From contig NZ_JAKWBN010000002.1 of the NCBI RefSeq assembly GCF_022511585.1, forward strand, positions 124,001 through 188,000: a DNA stretch of 64,000 nucleotides, given 5' to 3'. This stretch comes from Shimazuella soli. Its GTDB lineage: Bacteria; Bacillota; Bacilli; Thermoactinomycetales; Thermoactinomycetaceae. The stretch's first letter is position 1. Every line of letters starts with the position of its first letter. Made by a program: the position numbers and the translations under genes. Of this stretch, positions 7,373 to 15,817 are shown piece after piece. Below the pieces are notes generated by a model, which did not search any database, had not been told where the DNA came from, and was given only the letters and a program-made list of their open reading frames with translations.

Positions 7373-7600
7373 ATGAATTTTCAAGAAGAAGCACAAAGAG
7401 TATACGAAATGCGTCAAAAAGCCTTGCATGATGAAGTATCAAAAGAAGAAGCGTACAAAGAAGCATACAGAGAAGGTAGAATGCAAGTAAAAGAAAGAGT
7501 AGCGAAAATGATGTTACAAGAGAAAATGGATATTCAACTGATATCAAAAGTAACCGGTCTATTGGAAGATATTGTTTTAAAGTGGAAAAACAAAAGTTAG
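7373..7600 (+). CDS. Stand-alone Rpn C-terminal domain protein (possible antitoxin)
   Basis: 75 aa from ATG 7373 with a purine-rich GAAGAGGAAGAG ribosome site. It repeats the end of the preceding nuclease: YEMRQKALHDE, then MLQEKMDIQLISKVTGL, with a different Lys/Glu-rich linker. It lacks the nuclease core. It could be a remnant of a second degraded rpn copy. However, the intact frame, clean start and own terminator argue for a functional short protein, analogous to the RpnS-type short forms that restrain RpnL in E. coli. It lies 39 nt after the nuclease stop, so co-transcription is likely. Confidence 0.65.
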   Translation: MNFQEEAQRVYEMRQKALHDEVSKEEAYKEAYREGRMQVKERVAKMMLQEKMDIQLISKVTGLLEDIVLKWKNKS

Positions 7601-7621
7601 TGTGATCCTTACAATGTAATG

Positions 7622-7658
7622 CTTTAAAGTAACCGTTTGGGTTATTTTAAGGCTTTTT
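7622..7658 (+). terminator. Terminator of the Rpn pair
   Basis: CTTTAAAGTAACC and GGGTTATTTTAAGG pair around GTTT and are followed by a T-rich tract. Confidence 0.65.
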
Positions 7659-7670
7659 GTTTTCAAAATG

Positions 7671-7696
7671 AAAAAAGACAGCATTTCTGCTGCCTT
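7671..7696 (-). terminator. Terminator after XRE/TPR regulator 2 and its peptide ORF
   Basis: On the minus strand AGGCAGCA pairs with TGCTGTCT around a short loop and is followed by six T. It lies about 45 nt beyond the 12-codon ORF, again placing that ORF inside the regulator transcript. Confidence 0.75.
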
Positions 7697-7742
7697 AGTA
7701 AATTATAATTCCAAATGATTAAAATTTCCTTTTAAATATGTA

Positions 7743-7781
7743 TTATTTGCCAATAGGGTCTTTGCGTCCAAAATAGGTCAT
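7743..7781 (-). CDS. Candidate 12-aa signalling peptide MTYFGRKDPIGK
   Basis: ATG 7781 lies 11 nt after the stop of the second XRE/TPR regulator and 5 nt after GGGGGTG, the same Shine-Dalgarno element as in front of the 7-aa ORF at 1871-1894. The product MTYFGRKDPIGK shares the Asp-Pro with MVGGDPT. No secretion leader is present. The repeated gene order, spacing and ribosome site are the evidence; function as a ligand of the TPR domain is inferred. Confidence 0.5.
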   Translation of the reverse strand: MTYFGRKDPIGK

Positions 7782-7792
7782 GGAGACACCCC

Positions 7793-9142
7793 CTATACTT
7801 GAATCCCCCACTTCATATTGGCTTGAAGTTCAAACATTTTTTCGAGACATTGCATATAGGAAGTGTGGTCTTCTATTTTTTTATAACCATAGCACAAACC
7901 TAAAATTACTTCATGTTGTTTTTTTATTAATTTGTATTTTTTTGCTAATTCAAATGCCTTTTGCAGTGGATTTATCGCTTTTTGGTACTGTTTTTGCTCA
8001 TGATAGCAATTTCCTAACAATATTAAGGAATCTAGCATAGCTAATTCATCTCGATTATTTTCGGAGATCAAAAATGCTTCAGATATGAAGGAATGCGACT
8101 TTTCGTATTCTTGTTTCGCGATATATAGTTTGCCTAAGTTTGTCAGTGCGTAAAAAATATCTTGATCTTCTACCTTTTCTCTGATGGATAATGCTTGAAA
8201 GTAATATTTTTCAGCCTCGATCGTGTCATTCATGCTTTCATATATTTCTCCGATCGTAATCCAAAGCGACACTAATTTATCAAACTTGCCATTAATTCTA
8301 GCTATCCTTACTCCTTCATCAGCAAATTCGAGAGCACTTTTATAATGTTTGGATTTCGTGAGTACCCCTGCAAAAATGACGTACATCTGCAAGATGGCAT
8401 CTAGGCCGATGAGGGTCAAGACTTTTGTTCCGTCTATAACAGAAAGTCTTTCCCATAGTTGTTCCAATGTCTTTAAAGCTAGCTCGTCTCTATTTAATTG
8501 TTCGAGATAGTTTGCTTTATTTAAGAGTAAAAAATAGATGTTTTCTTGTCGTTTACCATCTTCACGAAATGCTTTTATTCCATTTTCCGTATGTTCCAAA
8601 GCTTTTTCGATGTCAAGCAGATGATAATAGATTCTTCCTTGTTCATTTAAAGAGGCTGCTTGCAGGTTAGAATCACTCAATTCTGGGCTTTTTTCAAGTA
8701 AACGAAGAACTTCACTAAAATGTTTTTCTGCTTTTCGCAGCATAATATCATTATTTTTCTTTCTCTTTCCAAAATAACAACGCCCTAATAAATAGTGGTA
8801 TAAAGCAGAGAGCCGGCTGTCTCTTTTTAAAAAGCTCCATTCTCCTTCTAATCTATGTAAGGAATTATCGATATCAGCAGATATAATATCTTCTAAATAT
8901 AGTAGCTCCGCTTCTAATTCTTTTTCTTTTTTCTCCGCTTCACTAATAATGCCGAAGAGTTCACCGCTCATGCCGATTTTTTTAGCATAATACTCCATTT
9001 TTTCTTCTGTGACATTTGGCAGTCCGCGTTCGATGTTGCCGATCGTAGCAGCAGATATAAATTCATCTGCTAAACTCTCCATGCTCTCTTTTATTTCCTT
9101 TCTCCGTTCTTTTAACTTTGCTCCTAGTATTTTTCTATTCAT
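7793..9142 (-). CDS. XRE-type HTH regulator with TPR domain (RRNPP-like), copy 2
   Basis: 449 aa. An N-terminal XRE HTH (residues 6-65, with EFISAATIGNIERGLPNVTEE) is followed by at least six TPR-like helix pairs, such as ALTNLGKLYIAKQEYEKSHSFI and LILLGNCYHEQKQYQKAINPL. It is a paralogue of the gene at 1899-3242 with the same length, the same NVTEE/NVSEE junction and the same downstream peptide-ORF layout. Two small genes are transcribed divergently. By analogy with PlcR/NprR-type proteins it should bind a short peptide through the TPR domain and switch DNA binding. The peptide and regulon are not proven by sequence. Confidence 0.85.
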   Translation of the reverse strand: MNRKILGAKLKERRKEIKESMESLADEFISAATIGNIERGLPNVTEEKMEYYAKKIGMSGELFGIISEAEKKEKELEAELLYLEDIISADIDNSLHRLEGEWSFLKRDSRLSALYHYLLGRCYFGKRKKNNDIMLRKAEKHFSEVLRLLEKSPELSDSNLQAASLNEQGRIYYHLLDIEKALEHTENGIKAFREDGKRQENIYFLLLNKANYLEQLNRDELALKTLEQLWERLSVIDGTKVLTLIGLDAILQMYVIFAGVLTKSKHYKSALEFADEGVRIARINGKFDKLVSLWITIGEIYESMNDTIEAEKYYFQALSIREKVEDQDIFYALTNLGKLYIAKQEYEKSHSFISEAFLISENNRDELAMLDSLILLGNCYHEQKQYQKAINPLQKAFELAKKYKLIKKQHEVILGLCYGYKKIEDHTSYMQCLEKMFELQANMKWGIQV

Positions 9143-9322
9143 TTGTTACAACTCCCATAATGGAAATTATTTTTTTTATTATAAATTCGCAAGGGAATAG
9201 CAATTTCCTCTAAAAGAACAGAAATACATAATAAATAACCTGATAAATATAAATATTGAAATATTTAGATTTTAGTTTTATAATTCTAATATATACCAAA
9301 TCGTATAAAGGGAGTCTTTTAG

Positions 9323-9487
9323 ATGCTAAACGTACAAGATATATCGAGAACGAAGCCTCATGCATCAGATTTAACGCTGTATATTGAAGGTGAGGATGGA
9401 TTTGAATCAGGTTTTATTCATCTTCAAAATGTTACTTTTTTCCGTTCTCCGTCAGGTATATCTATAATTTTTAGCTATGAAGATTAA
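9323..9487 (+). CDS. Hypothetical 54-aa protein
   Basis: ATG 9323 is preceded by AAAGGGAG at about 8 nt. The product (MLNVQDISRTKPHASDLTLY...) is beta-rich, with an acidic middle IEGEDGFESG, and ends IIFSYED. The frame overlaps the next gene by 11 nt, suggesting translational coupling. I recognise no family. It reads away from XRE/TPR regulator 2, the same position held by small genes at 3480-4162 next to regulator 1, so it may be part of that regulator's target operon. Confidence 0.55.
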   Translation: MLNVQDISRTKPHASDLTLYIEGEDGFESGFIHLQNVTFFRSPSGISIIFSYED

Positions 9488-9764
9488 AAATATAATTTTT
9501 TCAATCATCAAAGACCATCCGAATCTAGAATTATCCAAGTGTTTAAACGGTAATAAGTGGGCTAGACATGATGTATTGAATTTCCTAGAGAGATTAGAGT
9601 CTTTGTCCCAAGTAAATCTTCATCACTATAAAAAATTTGTAAAGCTATGTGCAAGTGATAAATTAGTAGAATTTTATACGTATCTGAGATTTTGTATGAT
9701 GAAGGGTGAACTGGAGAGAGCAAGGAGTTGTATTCAACAATGGTTGGAGAAAGACACCCCGTAA
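9477..9764 (+). CDS. Hypothetical 95-aa protein
   Basis: A small helical protein starting MKIKNIIFSIIKDHPNLELS with KFVKLCASDKLVEFYTYLRF and a C-terminal ERARSCIQQWLEKD. Its ATG lies inside the last codons of the 54-aa gene, so it is probably translated by coupling. The helical repeats could suit a protein-binding role, but no family is recognised. It is the second gene of a two-gene unit divergent from XRE/TPR regulator 2. Confidence 0.6.
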   Translation: MKIKNIIFSIIKDHPNLELSKCLNGNKWARHDVLNFLERLESLSQVNLHHYKKFVKLCASDKLVEFYTYLRFCMMKGELERARSCIQQWLEKDTP

Positions 9765-9906
9765 ATATGTAAAAGAAATCAGAAAGAAACTACCTGATGT
9801 GAAGGCATAACACAAACATCTTCGGCTTGTTACCGAAAATAGATTCCACTTTATGAATTCAATAGCGACTCAAATAATGCGAACAGAATAGCGTTTTTTC
9901 TATTTT

Positions 9907-9938
9907 GCAACTTTCTTACAAAAGAAAGTTGCTTTTTT
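9907..9938 (+). terminator. Intrinsic terminator
   Basis: GCAACTTTCTT and AGAAAGTTGC pair around ACAAA and are followed by six T. It is about 140 nt after the 95-aa gene. The remaining stretch to 10122 has short broken frames (for example around 10005-10105) that look like decayed coding sequence but cannot be identified. Confidence 0.8.
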
Positions 9939-10122
9939 AGGTTCAAAAAGAATCTAGTGGAGGATATTTTTCCTAATTATCAGAAGTGACATGCAATGTT
10001 AATTGACGTAAAGATATTCAGTCTCTTGGTGCACGGTTGTTGCTGTAGTCTGCAAGCAGCATTCAATTAGAAGATGTAATGATGTACATTAATCAGCATA
10101 AATAATTTGAAGGAGGGAGGAA

Positions 10123-11004
10123 TTGAAGATTACTTCAATAGACTTGATTCTGGACGCTAAAGCTGAACTCGGAGAGGGACCGAGTTGGGATGCCTGTAGG
10201 AAAGTTCTTTACTGGGTTGATATTACTAGGTTTAGGCTGCATGTTTATAATCCTTACACGAAAGAACATACCGTTTTTAATACCGGACAGTATATTGGTG
10301 CTGTAGTCCCAAGGCAATCTGGAGGGGTAGTTATGGCAATGGAGCATGGTTTCTATGCTTTTGACTTCGAAACAAAAAAAATGACACTGATTGGCACAGT
10401 GGAATTAGATAAGCCAAACAATCGGTTTAATGATGGAAAATGTGATGCAGCAGGACGTTTTTGGGCTGGAACGATGAGTCATGACTATACTCCTTATGCG
10501 GGAGCATTATATGTACTCGACGCCGATTGGACAATAAGAAAAGTTCTTGACCGTGTAACTATCTCAAATGGAATTACTTGGAATCCAGACAGTTCCATCA
10601 TGTATTTTATTGATTCTATGACTAAAAAAGTGATGGCATTTGATTATAATTTGGCAACTGCAGAGATGTACAATCCAAGAGTTGTTGCCAAATTCAAAGA
10701 TGAAAGCAGTATGCCTGATGGGATGACATCAGACGTAGAAGGTATGTTATGGATAGCTGTTTGGAATGGTCACAGCTTGACACGATGGAATCCTAACACA
10801 TGCGCACTGCTTGAAAGGATAAACATTCCTGCAACTCGCCCTACTTCTTGTGTGTTCGGTGGTAAAAGTTTGAGGAATCTTTACATTACCTCAGCACGTA
10901 TTGGACTAGAAGAAAGTATATTAGCAAATGAACCTCACGCAGGAGGTTTGTTTGTTATGAAAACAAATGTAAAGGGATTGCCTACTTATGCTTTTGGAGG
11001 GTAA
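10123..11004 (+). CDS. SMP-30/gluconolactonase/LRE-family protein
   Basis: 293 aa from TTG 10123, which directly follows the strong site AGGAGGGAGG. The six-bladed propeller signatures are visible: the metal-binding Glu in ELGEGPSWD (residue 18), PNNRFNDGKCDAAGRFWAGTM near 100, ISNGITWNPD near 148 and MPDGMTSDVEGMLWIAVW near 200. These match the Glu/Asn/Asn/Asp metal site of regucalcin and gluconolactonase. A sugar lactonase role is likely but the substrate is unknown; no sugar-catabolic neighbours are present. About 25 residues' worth of unassigned open frame (11010-11080) follows and may be remnant sequence. Confidence 0.85.
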   Translation: MKITSIDLILDAKAELGEGPSWDACRKVLYWVDITRFRLHVYNPYTKEHTVFNTGQYIGAVVPRQSGGVVMAMEHGFYAFDFETKKMTLIGTVELDKPNNRFNDGKCDAAGRFWAGTMSHDYTPYAGALYVLDADWTIRKVLDRVTISNGITWNPDSSIMYFIDSMTKKVMAFDYNLATAEMYNPRVVAKFKDESSMPDGMTSDVEGMLWIAVWNGHSLTRWNPNTCALLERINIPATRPTSCVFGGKSLRNLYITSARIGLEESILANEPHAGGLFVMKTNVKGLPTYAFGG

Positions 11005-11139
11005 GTGATTTTGTAAAAGAGGAAATCAACATCTCTATTCAACATGGAGACATTAAGGTTATCGATGTGAGTAGGGATTGATGAATACTGATGAAGAAAG
11101 GAAAGTACGATTAAGGAAGACGCTAGATGTTTTTGTTTT

Positions 11140-12246
11140 TTAAGACGAGTTTTGTTTCACAAATTTCTTTTTAATTAGTGCCACTCCTAACAAAAGTAAG
11201 GGAAAAATAAATCCAAATGTTAAGGCATAAAGCGGCCAAACATTAGTATCAAATGATATAAGGTAACTTAAATTTGGGACGATGATGATAGATAATGGAA
11301 GCAAGATCATTGCCATTGGCAATGTAAGCGGGCGATAATCGGAAAGATTTAACGTCTGTGAAAGACATAATACCATGATATAAAAACAAAAGGTTATCTT
11401 AAAATAGATGGTAATAAACCAAATGAGCGCAATAATAACTTCCACCCGTTGAATAAATTCACCAATTTCAATTTTCTTCGCTAGTTCAAAACTAGCATAG
11501 ATATTACTTGCAGAACTTTCGGCACCTAAAACTAATATACTTATCAATGTAATCGTAAATAATACAGTTCCTCCTATTAAGGTTCCGACTAAAAATGCTT
11601 TTCCTGCTTTTTTTGGATTTTCTACATTTGGAAATACCATCAAAAACAAAATAAGTTCCAAAAAAGGGAATCCGATATAAGGAAATGAGGATCGCAAGAC
11701 AGATTTGATTCCTTTTGCTAGTATCGGTTGAATGTGTCTCCATTCGAGGTCTGGAATCAGAAATAGAACAAATATAGAAAATAGCAAAATAATCCATGGG
11801 AAAAACCATTCCGAGGTTCGGGCTATATTCGAAATGCCATACCGAACTCCAATTACTACGATGAACAGATATACAATGTGAATCGCTGGAATAGGAGTTT
11901 CAGGAAACATGGATGAGGTTAGAAAATCACCGAGATTACGCAAGACAAGTGTATTTATAATGAGAGAAAACGAAAAGAATAGAACCGAAAGAAGTGTACC
12001 TAAACCTTTTCCCAAGATTTCTTTACTAGATTCTACTAAGGTTTTGCCGGGAAAGACACTGGCCAACACATTATAGAGCCATACTAACAAAAGTCCAGCG
12101 CCCATTCCAACAATAGCGGAAATCCATGCATTTTGTTTTGCTTCAGCAGTGAGTAAGGACGGAATCAATATGATGGAGGTACCAATGATGTATATACTAA
12201 TCATTTTTTGAAATTGAGTAGCTTCGATTTTCTCTTTTTTTATCAT
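11140..12246 (-). CDS. GerAB-type spore germinant receptor B subunit (APC-like permease)
   Basis: 368 aa with about ten membrane segments, starting IEATQFQKMISIYIIGTSIILIPS, the typical GerAB/KB opening. It belongs to the APC amino-acid permease superfamily. In germinant receptors this subunit lies in the spore inner membrane and binds or helps sense the germinant. It is the last gene of the A-C-D-B operon and starts 19 nt after the D gene. Length is normal for GerB proteins. The germinant cannot be predicted from sequence. Confidence 0.9.
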   Translation of the reverse strand: MIKKEKIEATQFQKMISIYIIGTSIILIPSLLTAEAKQNAWISAIVGMGAGLLLVWLYNVLASVFPGKTLVESSKEILGKGLGTLLSVLFFSFSLIINTLVLRNLGDFLTSSMFPETPIPAIHIVYLFIVVIGVRYGISNIARTSEWFFPWIILLFSIFVLFLIPDLEWRHIQPILAKGIKSVLRSSFPYIGFPFLELILFLMVFPNVENPKKAGKAFLVGTLIGGTVLFTITLISILVLGAESSASNIYASFELAKKIEIGEFIQRVEVIIALIWFITIYFKITFCFYIMVLCLSQTLNLSDYRPLTLPMAMILLPLSIIIVPNLSYLISFDTNVWPLYALTFGFIFPLLLLGVALIKKKFVKQNSS

Positions 12247-12264
12247 ATGGTAGGTACTCCTCTG

Positions 12265-12471
12265 CTAATATCCGTAAATGATCCTAATCCACTCTAAGGG
12301 AGTTGGGACTTCGATTCCGATACTTACGACGATGTTTAGTGATATCCCAGCAAGCAGCAAAATAGAAAAAGTATATAATTCTTTTTGTTTTTTTTGTTTG
12401 ATAAGAGATGGAGCTTCCATGACTGCGATGATGATCCCGACAACTAGAATGATAATGACAGACCACACCAC
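12265..12471 (-). CDS. Small two-helix germinant-receptor 'D' protein
   Basis: 68 aa with two transmembrane helices (VWSVIIILVVGIIIAVM and FSILLLAGISLNIVVSIGI) joined by a basic KQKKQKE loop. Small two-TM proteins of this size are encoded within some gerA-type operons of Bacillus ('D genes', such as yfkS) and modulate germinant receptor function. Its place between the C and B genes is the same as in the yfkQRST operon. It is 3 nt from the gerC stop. Confidence 0.8.
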   Translation of the reverse strand: MVWSVIIILVVGIIIAVMEAPSLIKQKKQKELYTFSILLLAGISLNIVVSIGIEVPTPLEWIRIIYGY

Positions 12472-12474
12472 ATT

Positions 12475-13689
12475 TTATTCCTCCATTCTTTCTGTTAATG
12501 ATTTTGTGGTTTTAAACATTTTTTCAATTTTTGATTTTACTTCAACCTTTACTTCGAGATCAGAAAATACTTGATCCCAATTTTTTTTCACTCGTTCCCA
12601 ATATGCAGGGGAACTTCGCTCCACTTCTTCTCCAAATCCAAAAATGTCTGATTTATATTTTTGTTGTACCGTATTTATCGCAGATACGATGGAGTTTTTA
12701 ACTTGGTTTTCCGTTAATTTTTCTACTTGTGAGATGGTAGATGGTGTTGTGAAATCCATTTCACATTGTGCATCACTTATGACGCCTTTTGTTTTTAGTT
12801 TGAGATGGATTACAGGTTTGTTATGCTTCATGATTACTTTGGTATCAGTTTTCGTACGAAGTAGTTCCACCGCTAAGTTTTTGCTTGTGTTCTTTGGGCA
12901 TTTTAGAACAACAGAAGTACTTTTTATGTTTCCTTGGGTAAAATTGTATCCAATACTTTCTTTCTCATTTAACCAACCCAGCAGTTTATCTTTTTTAAAA
13001 ACAGCTAGCTCTCCATAGGATAATCTGAGAGGTGTAGAGATTTTCTCTGCATTTTCTTTCTCATTTAGGAACTTTTGATCGCCGGTCATCTTAATTCCTG
13101 ATAATACTGGTTCTCTTCCTTTGCTGATGATAGCAGAAATAAAGTCGTCAATTTTAACTGCTGTGGTTTCTCCCCATGCTTTGGATGAATTCTCAAGAGC
13201 AGATTTCAGTTTCGTTGAAGGCATTTTCTCCAGAGCAGTAAACACTTTTAGAACATCTTGCGCTTCGTGATTTTTAGCTATTGCAACATAAAAATCCCTT
13301 CGATATTCATGATCTCGTATGATATGATCTAGAACCTTACTTACACCTTGTTTGGCGAATTTTTCTCCGAAAATAAGTATTTGTAGTTGCCCAACATATA
13401 TTTTTCTTGTACCCCGATTTGTCATTTTTCTTGCAGCTTCTTGTATTCCTTCTCCTTTTGTTTGAAACAAAATAACAGGGGCAAGGTTGGAACTACCACC
13501 CTTTTGTCCTGAAATGCCTTCTGGAATAAGAACTTGATCCGTTAATAAAATTTTCTTATCTGCCTTATCTATTCCAATTGCAACCGCAACTGCTAGATCA
13601 TTTAATTCACGACGATTCCAACATCCGACGATAAGTACAGTACAAATGACAAAAATGAGTGTCTTGCATAATCTTTTCGTATTAGCCAC
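12475..13689 (-). CDS. GerAC-type germinant receptor lipoprotein (Ger(x)C family)
   Basis: 404 aa from GTG 13689; AGGAG lies 10 nt upstream and the start overlaps the gerA end by 8 nt. The signal peptide ends in the lipobox LIVGC (Cys23), followed by WNRRELNDLAVAVAIGIDK, the classic Ger(x)C opening. The mature lipoprotein sits on the outer face of the spore inner membrane as the C subunit of the receptor. A longer upstream ATG frame (13731) would give an unsuitable signal peptide, which is why GTG is preferred. Confidence 0.9.
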   Translation of the reverse strand: MANTKRLCKTLIFVICTVLIVGCWNRRELNDLAVAVAIGIDKADKKILLTDQVLIPEGISGQKGGSSNLAPVILFQTKGEGIQEAARKMTNRGTRKIYVGQLQILIFGEKFAKQGVSKVLDHIIRDHEYRRDFYVAIAKNHEAQDVLKVFTALEKMPSTKLKSALENSSKAWGETTAVKIDDFISAIISKGREPVLSGIKMTGDQKFLNEKENAEKISTPLRLSYGELAVFKKDKLLGWLNEKESIGYNFTQGNIKSTSVVLKCPKNTSKNLAVELLRTKTDTKVIMKHNKPVIHLKLKTKGVISDAQCEMDFTTPSTISQVEKLTENQVKNSIVSAINTVQQKYKSDIFGFGEEVERSSPAYWERVKKNWDQVFSDLEVKVEVKSKIEKMFKTTKSLTERMEE

Positions 13690-15268
13690 TTTCTTCAGGC
13701 TCCTCTTCGGAAACTGGTGAACTGTTTTCACGAATTACATTTTCTTCACTTAAGATTTTCGGACGTGTCGTCATTTTCCACCAAGGAACGCGTACCAATA
13801 TATCCTTTTTATCCTTGGGGATGTTGGGAGCAAATGGAGATAGGTAGGGAACGGCAAAAGAACGTAAATGACAAAGATGTTGGATTAGCCAAATGAAACC
13901 TGCCATAACGCCAAACAGACCGAAAGAAGCTGCTAGAATCATCATCCCAAAACGCAGTATACGAAAGGCAATTGCCATGTTATAAGAGGGGACAGTGAAA
14001 CTGGCAATCGCTGTGATAGAAACGACTATCACCATTGCTGGTGAAACGATACCTGCTTGGATTGCTGCTTGACCAATTACCAATGCCCCTACAATGGAAA
14101 TTGCTTGGCCAACTGTTCGTGGCAGACGAGTTCCCGCCTCACGTAAAAGTTCAAACGTGAATTCCATTAGTAAAGCTTCAATGAAAGCAGGAAATGGTAT
14201 TCCCTCTCGCTGAGATGATAAACTGATTAATAATTGTGGAGGAAGCATGTCTTGATGAAAAGTCGTAATGGCAATATATAAGGCTGGGCCTAGCAAGGAT
14301 ATAAACAAAGCGATAAAACGAAGTATGCGTAAGAGTGTTGAAATATCAGCACGCTGATAATAATCTTCAGCTGTTTGAAAAAATTGCGTTATAATTGCTG
14401 GAACCATTAGAACAAAAGGTGTGCCATCAATCAAAATGGCGATACGTCCCTCTAGTATCCCAGCCGCAATCACATCAGGTCTTTCGGTATTATAGATTGT
14501 GGGAAAAAGAGTAAATGTTTTATCTTGGATTAACTCTTCGATATATCCACTTTCCAATATCCCATCGATTTCAATACGACTGATTCGTTCTCGAACTTCT
14601 TTTACGACTTCTTCCTTGACAATGCCGTTAATATACATAATAGAAACACTGGTTTTCGTGACACAGCCCACTTGGAAATTTTCCAGCCATAGGTTAGGGT
14701 CTTTGATCTTTCGCCGTACTAAAGAGATATTTGTGGCAATATTTTCAGTAAATCCTTCCTTTGGCCCCCGTATTACGGTGTGGGTGGTAGGTTCCTCGAT
14801 TGCACGCTGTTCCCATCCTTTGGAAGTAAGCAATAAACAGCGATCATATCCTTGACATAAGAGAACAGTATCCCCAGATAAAATTGCCGTTAATAAGGTG
14901 TCAAAGCTTTCCGTTTCTCGGATACCACCGATCGGAAGTAATAATTTTTTTATCCCATCTAGCAAGTCTTTGTTTTCCGATGGCATCGTTTGGGAAGGAT
15001 TGTTTTCATTAAGTGACATTAAAGGTTCCATAATGAATTGATTGACTAATTTTGCATCTGCCAAACCGGACGTATAAATGATTGCTACATCATCTTTACC
15101 GAAAATCCATTTTCTTACTATGATATCTGGGCTATTACCCAAAGATTTTGTAATCTGTTGAATATTGTCTTGGAGTTCTGTTTTTAAAACAAGTATTTCA
15201 CCGGTGTTAGTTTTTTTCGCTTTGGTCATCTGAGAACGCTTGGTTTTGGTAAATGATTTGGTTTTCAT
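13682..15268 (-). CDS. GerAA-type spore germinant receptor A subunit
   Basis: 528 aa. The N-terminal soluble half (about 1-290) includes the conserved VCLLCQGYDRCLL-like and RGPKEGFTENIATNISLVRRKI blocks. The membrane half contains FYQRADISTLLRILRF-type and SSQREGIPFPAFIEALLMEFTFELLREAGTRLP motifs typical of GerAA. AGGAGT precedes the ATG. It is first in the A-C-D-B operon. Products would form one nutrient receptor in the spore inner membrane. No sigma-G promoter was assigned with confidence. Confidence 0.92.
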   Translation of the reverse strand: MKTKSFTKTKRSQMTKAKKTNTGEILVLKTELQDNIQQITKSLGNSPDIIVRKWIFGKDDVAIIYTSGLADAKLVNQFIMEPLMSLNENNPSQTMPSENKDLLDGIKKLLLPIGGIRETESFDTLLTAILSGDTVLLCQGYDRCLLLTSKGWEQRAIEEPTTHTVIRGPKEGFTENIATNISLVRRKIKDPNLWLENFQVGCVTKTSVSIMYINGIVKEEVVKEVRERISRIEIDGILESGYIEELIQDKTFTLFPTIYNTERPDVIAAGILEGRIAILIDGTPFVLMVPAIITQFFQTAEDYYQRADISTLLRILRFIALFISLLGPALYIAITTFHQDMLPPQLLISLSSQREGIPFPAFIEALLMEFTFELLREAGTRLPRTVGQAISIVGALVIGQAAIQAGIVSPAMVIVVSITAIASFTVPSYNMAIAFRILRFGMMILAASFGLFGVMAGFIWLIQHLCHLRSFAVPYLSPFAPNIPKDKKDILVRVPWWKMTTRPKILSEENVIRENSSPVSEEEPEESG

Positions 15269-15371
15269 ATGAGAATAAACTCCTAGAAATAACTTAATAT
15301 CCAGTTTTCCTTTTAGTAAATAATTGTATACATATTTTGGGGATTAAGAGGGATATCGTAATATAAATTAG

Positions 15372-15715
15372 CATTGCTTATCCGTATTCAACTGATAGCC
15401 CCGAAGCTTATATTTTTTGACCAAGTTAAATTTTTGCTTGTGCACTCTGTTCGTTTTCATACCAAACTTTGTGCTTGTTCCCACTATCATCTCGATAGGA
15501 GATGGGAAGGTACTTGAGCAAGGTTATCGTAGTAAATATTAGCTCCAGTGGCTAGAGCGATCCTGTTAGCTTTTTGGGGAGACACCAGCTTTGCAGGCTT
15601 GTTGTCTTTCTTATAAGGTACAGTCCAATTATATCCATACAAAGGAAACCCCATCATATGTCATCAACACCACAAAATCAGCTATTTTTCTATGAAAAGC
15701 ATAATCATGTTCCCA
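15372..15715 (-). pseudogene. Remnant of a YaaH/SleL-like GH18 spore glycosidase
   Basis: In the 549-nt gap between gerA and merR, minus-strand frames read WEHDYAFHRKIADFVVLMTYDG, then after a deletion GFPLYGYNWTVPYKKDNKPA, then after a frameshift YRDDSGNKHKVWYENEQSAQAK and FNLVKKYKLRG. These follow the order of the C-terminal half of YaaH/SleL-type glycoside hydrolase family 18 enzymes, which degrade spore cortex fragments. The N-terminal LysM part, the region between the two blocks and the end are missing, and at least two frame changes are present, so it cannot be functional. Confidence 0.75.
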
Positions 15716-15737
15716 GCACAAGTAAGAGAAATATTGC

Positions 15738-15773
15738 AAAAAAATGAACCGACGTCGATGAAGAAGTCGGTTT
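15738..15773 (-). terminator. Terminator of the merR gene
   Basis: On the minus strand AACCGAC and GTCGGTT form a stem, followed by a T tract, about 45 nt after the merR stop. Confidence 0.7.
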
Positions 15774-15817
15774 CTGTTTACTGGAAAATGTATATTCTTT
15801 GTTAAGAAATATGAGAT

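Noticed and set aside
12644..13018. 124-aa plus-strand frame opposite gerC
   Set aside because: Antisense to a conserved lipoprotein gene, without ribosome site or recognisable features.
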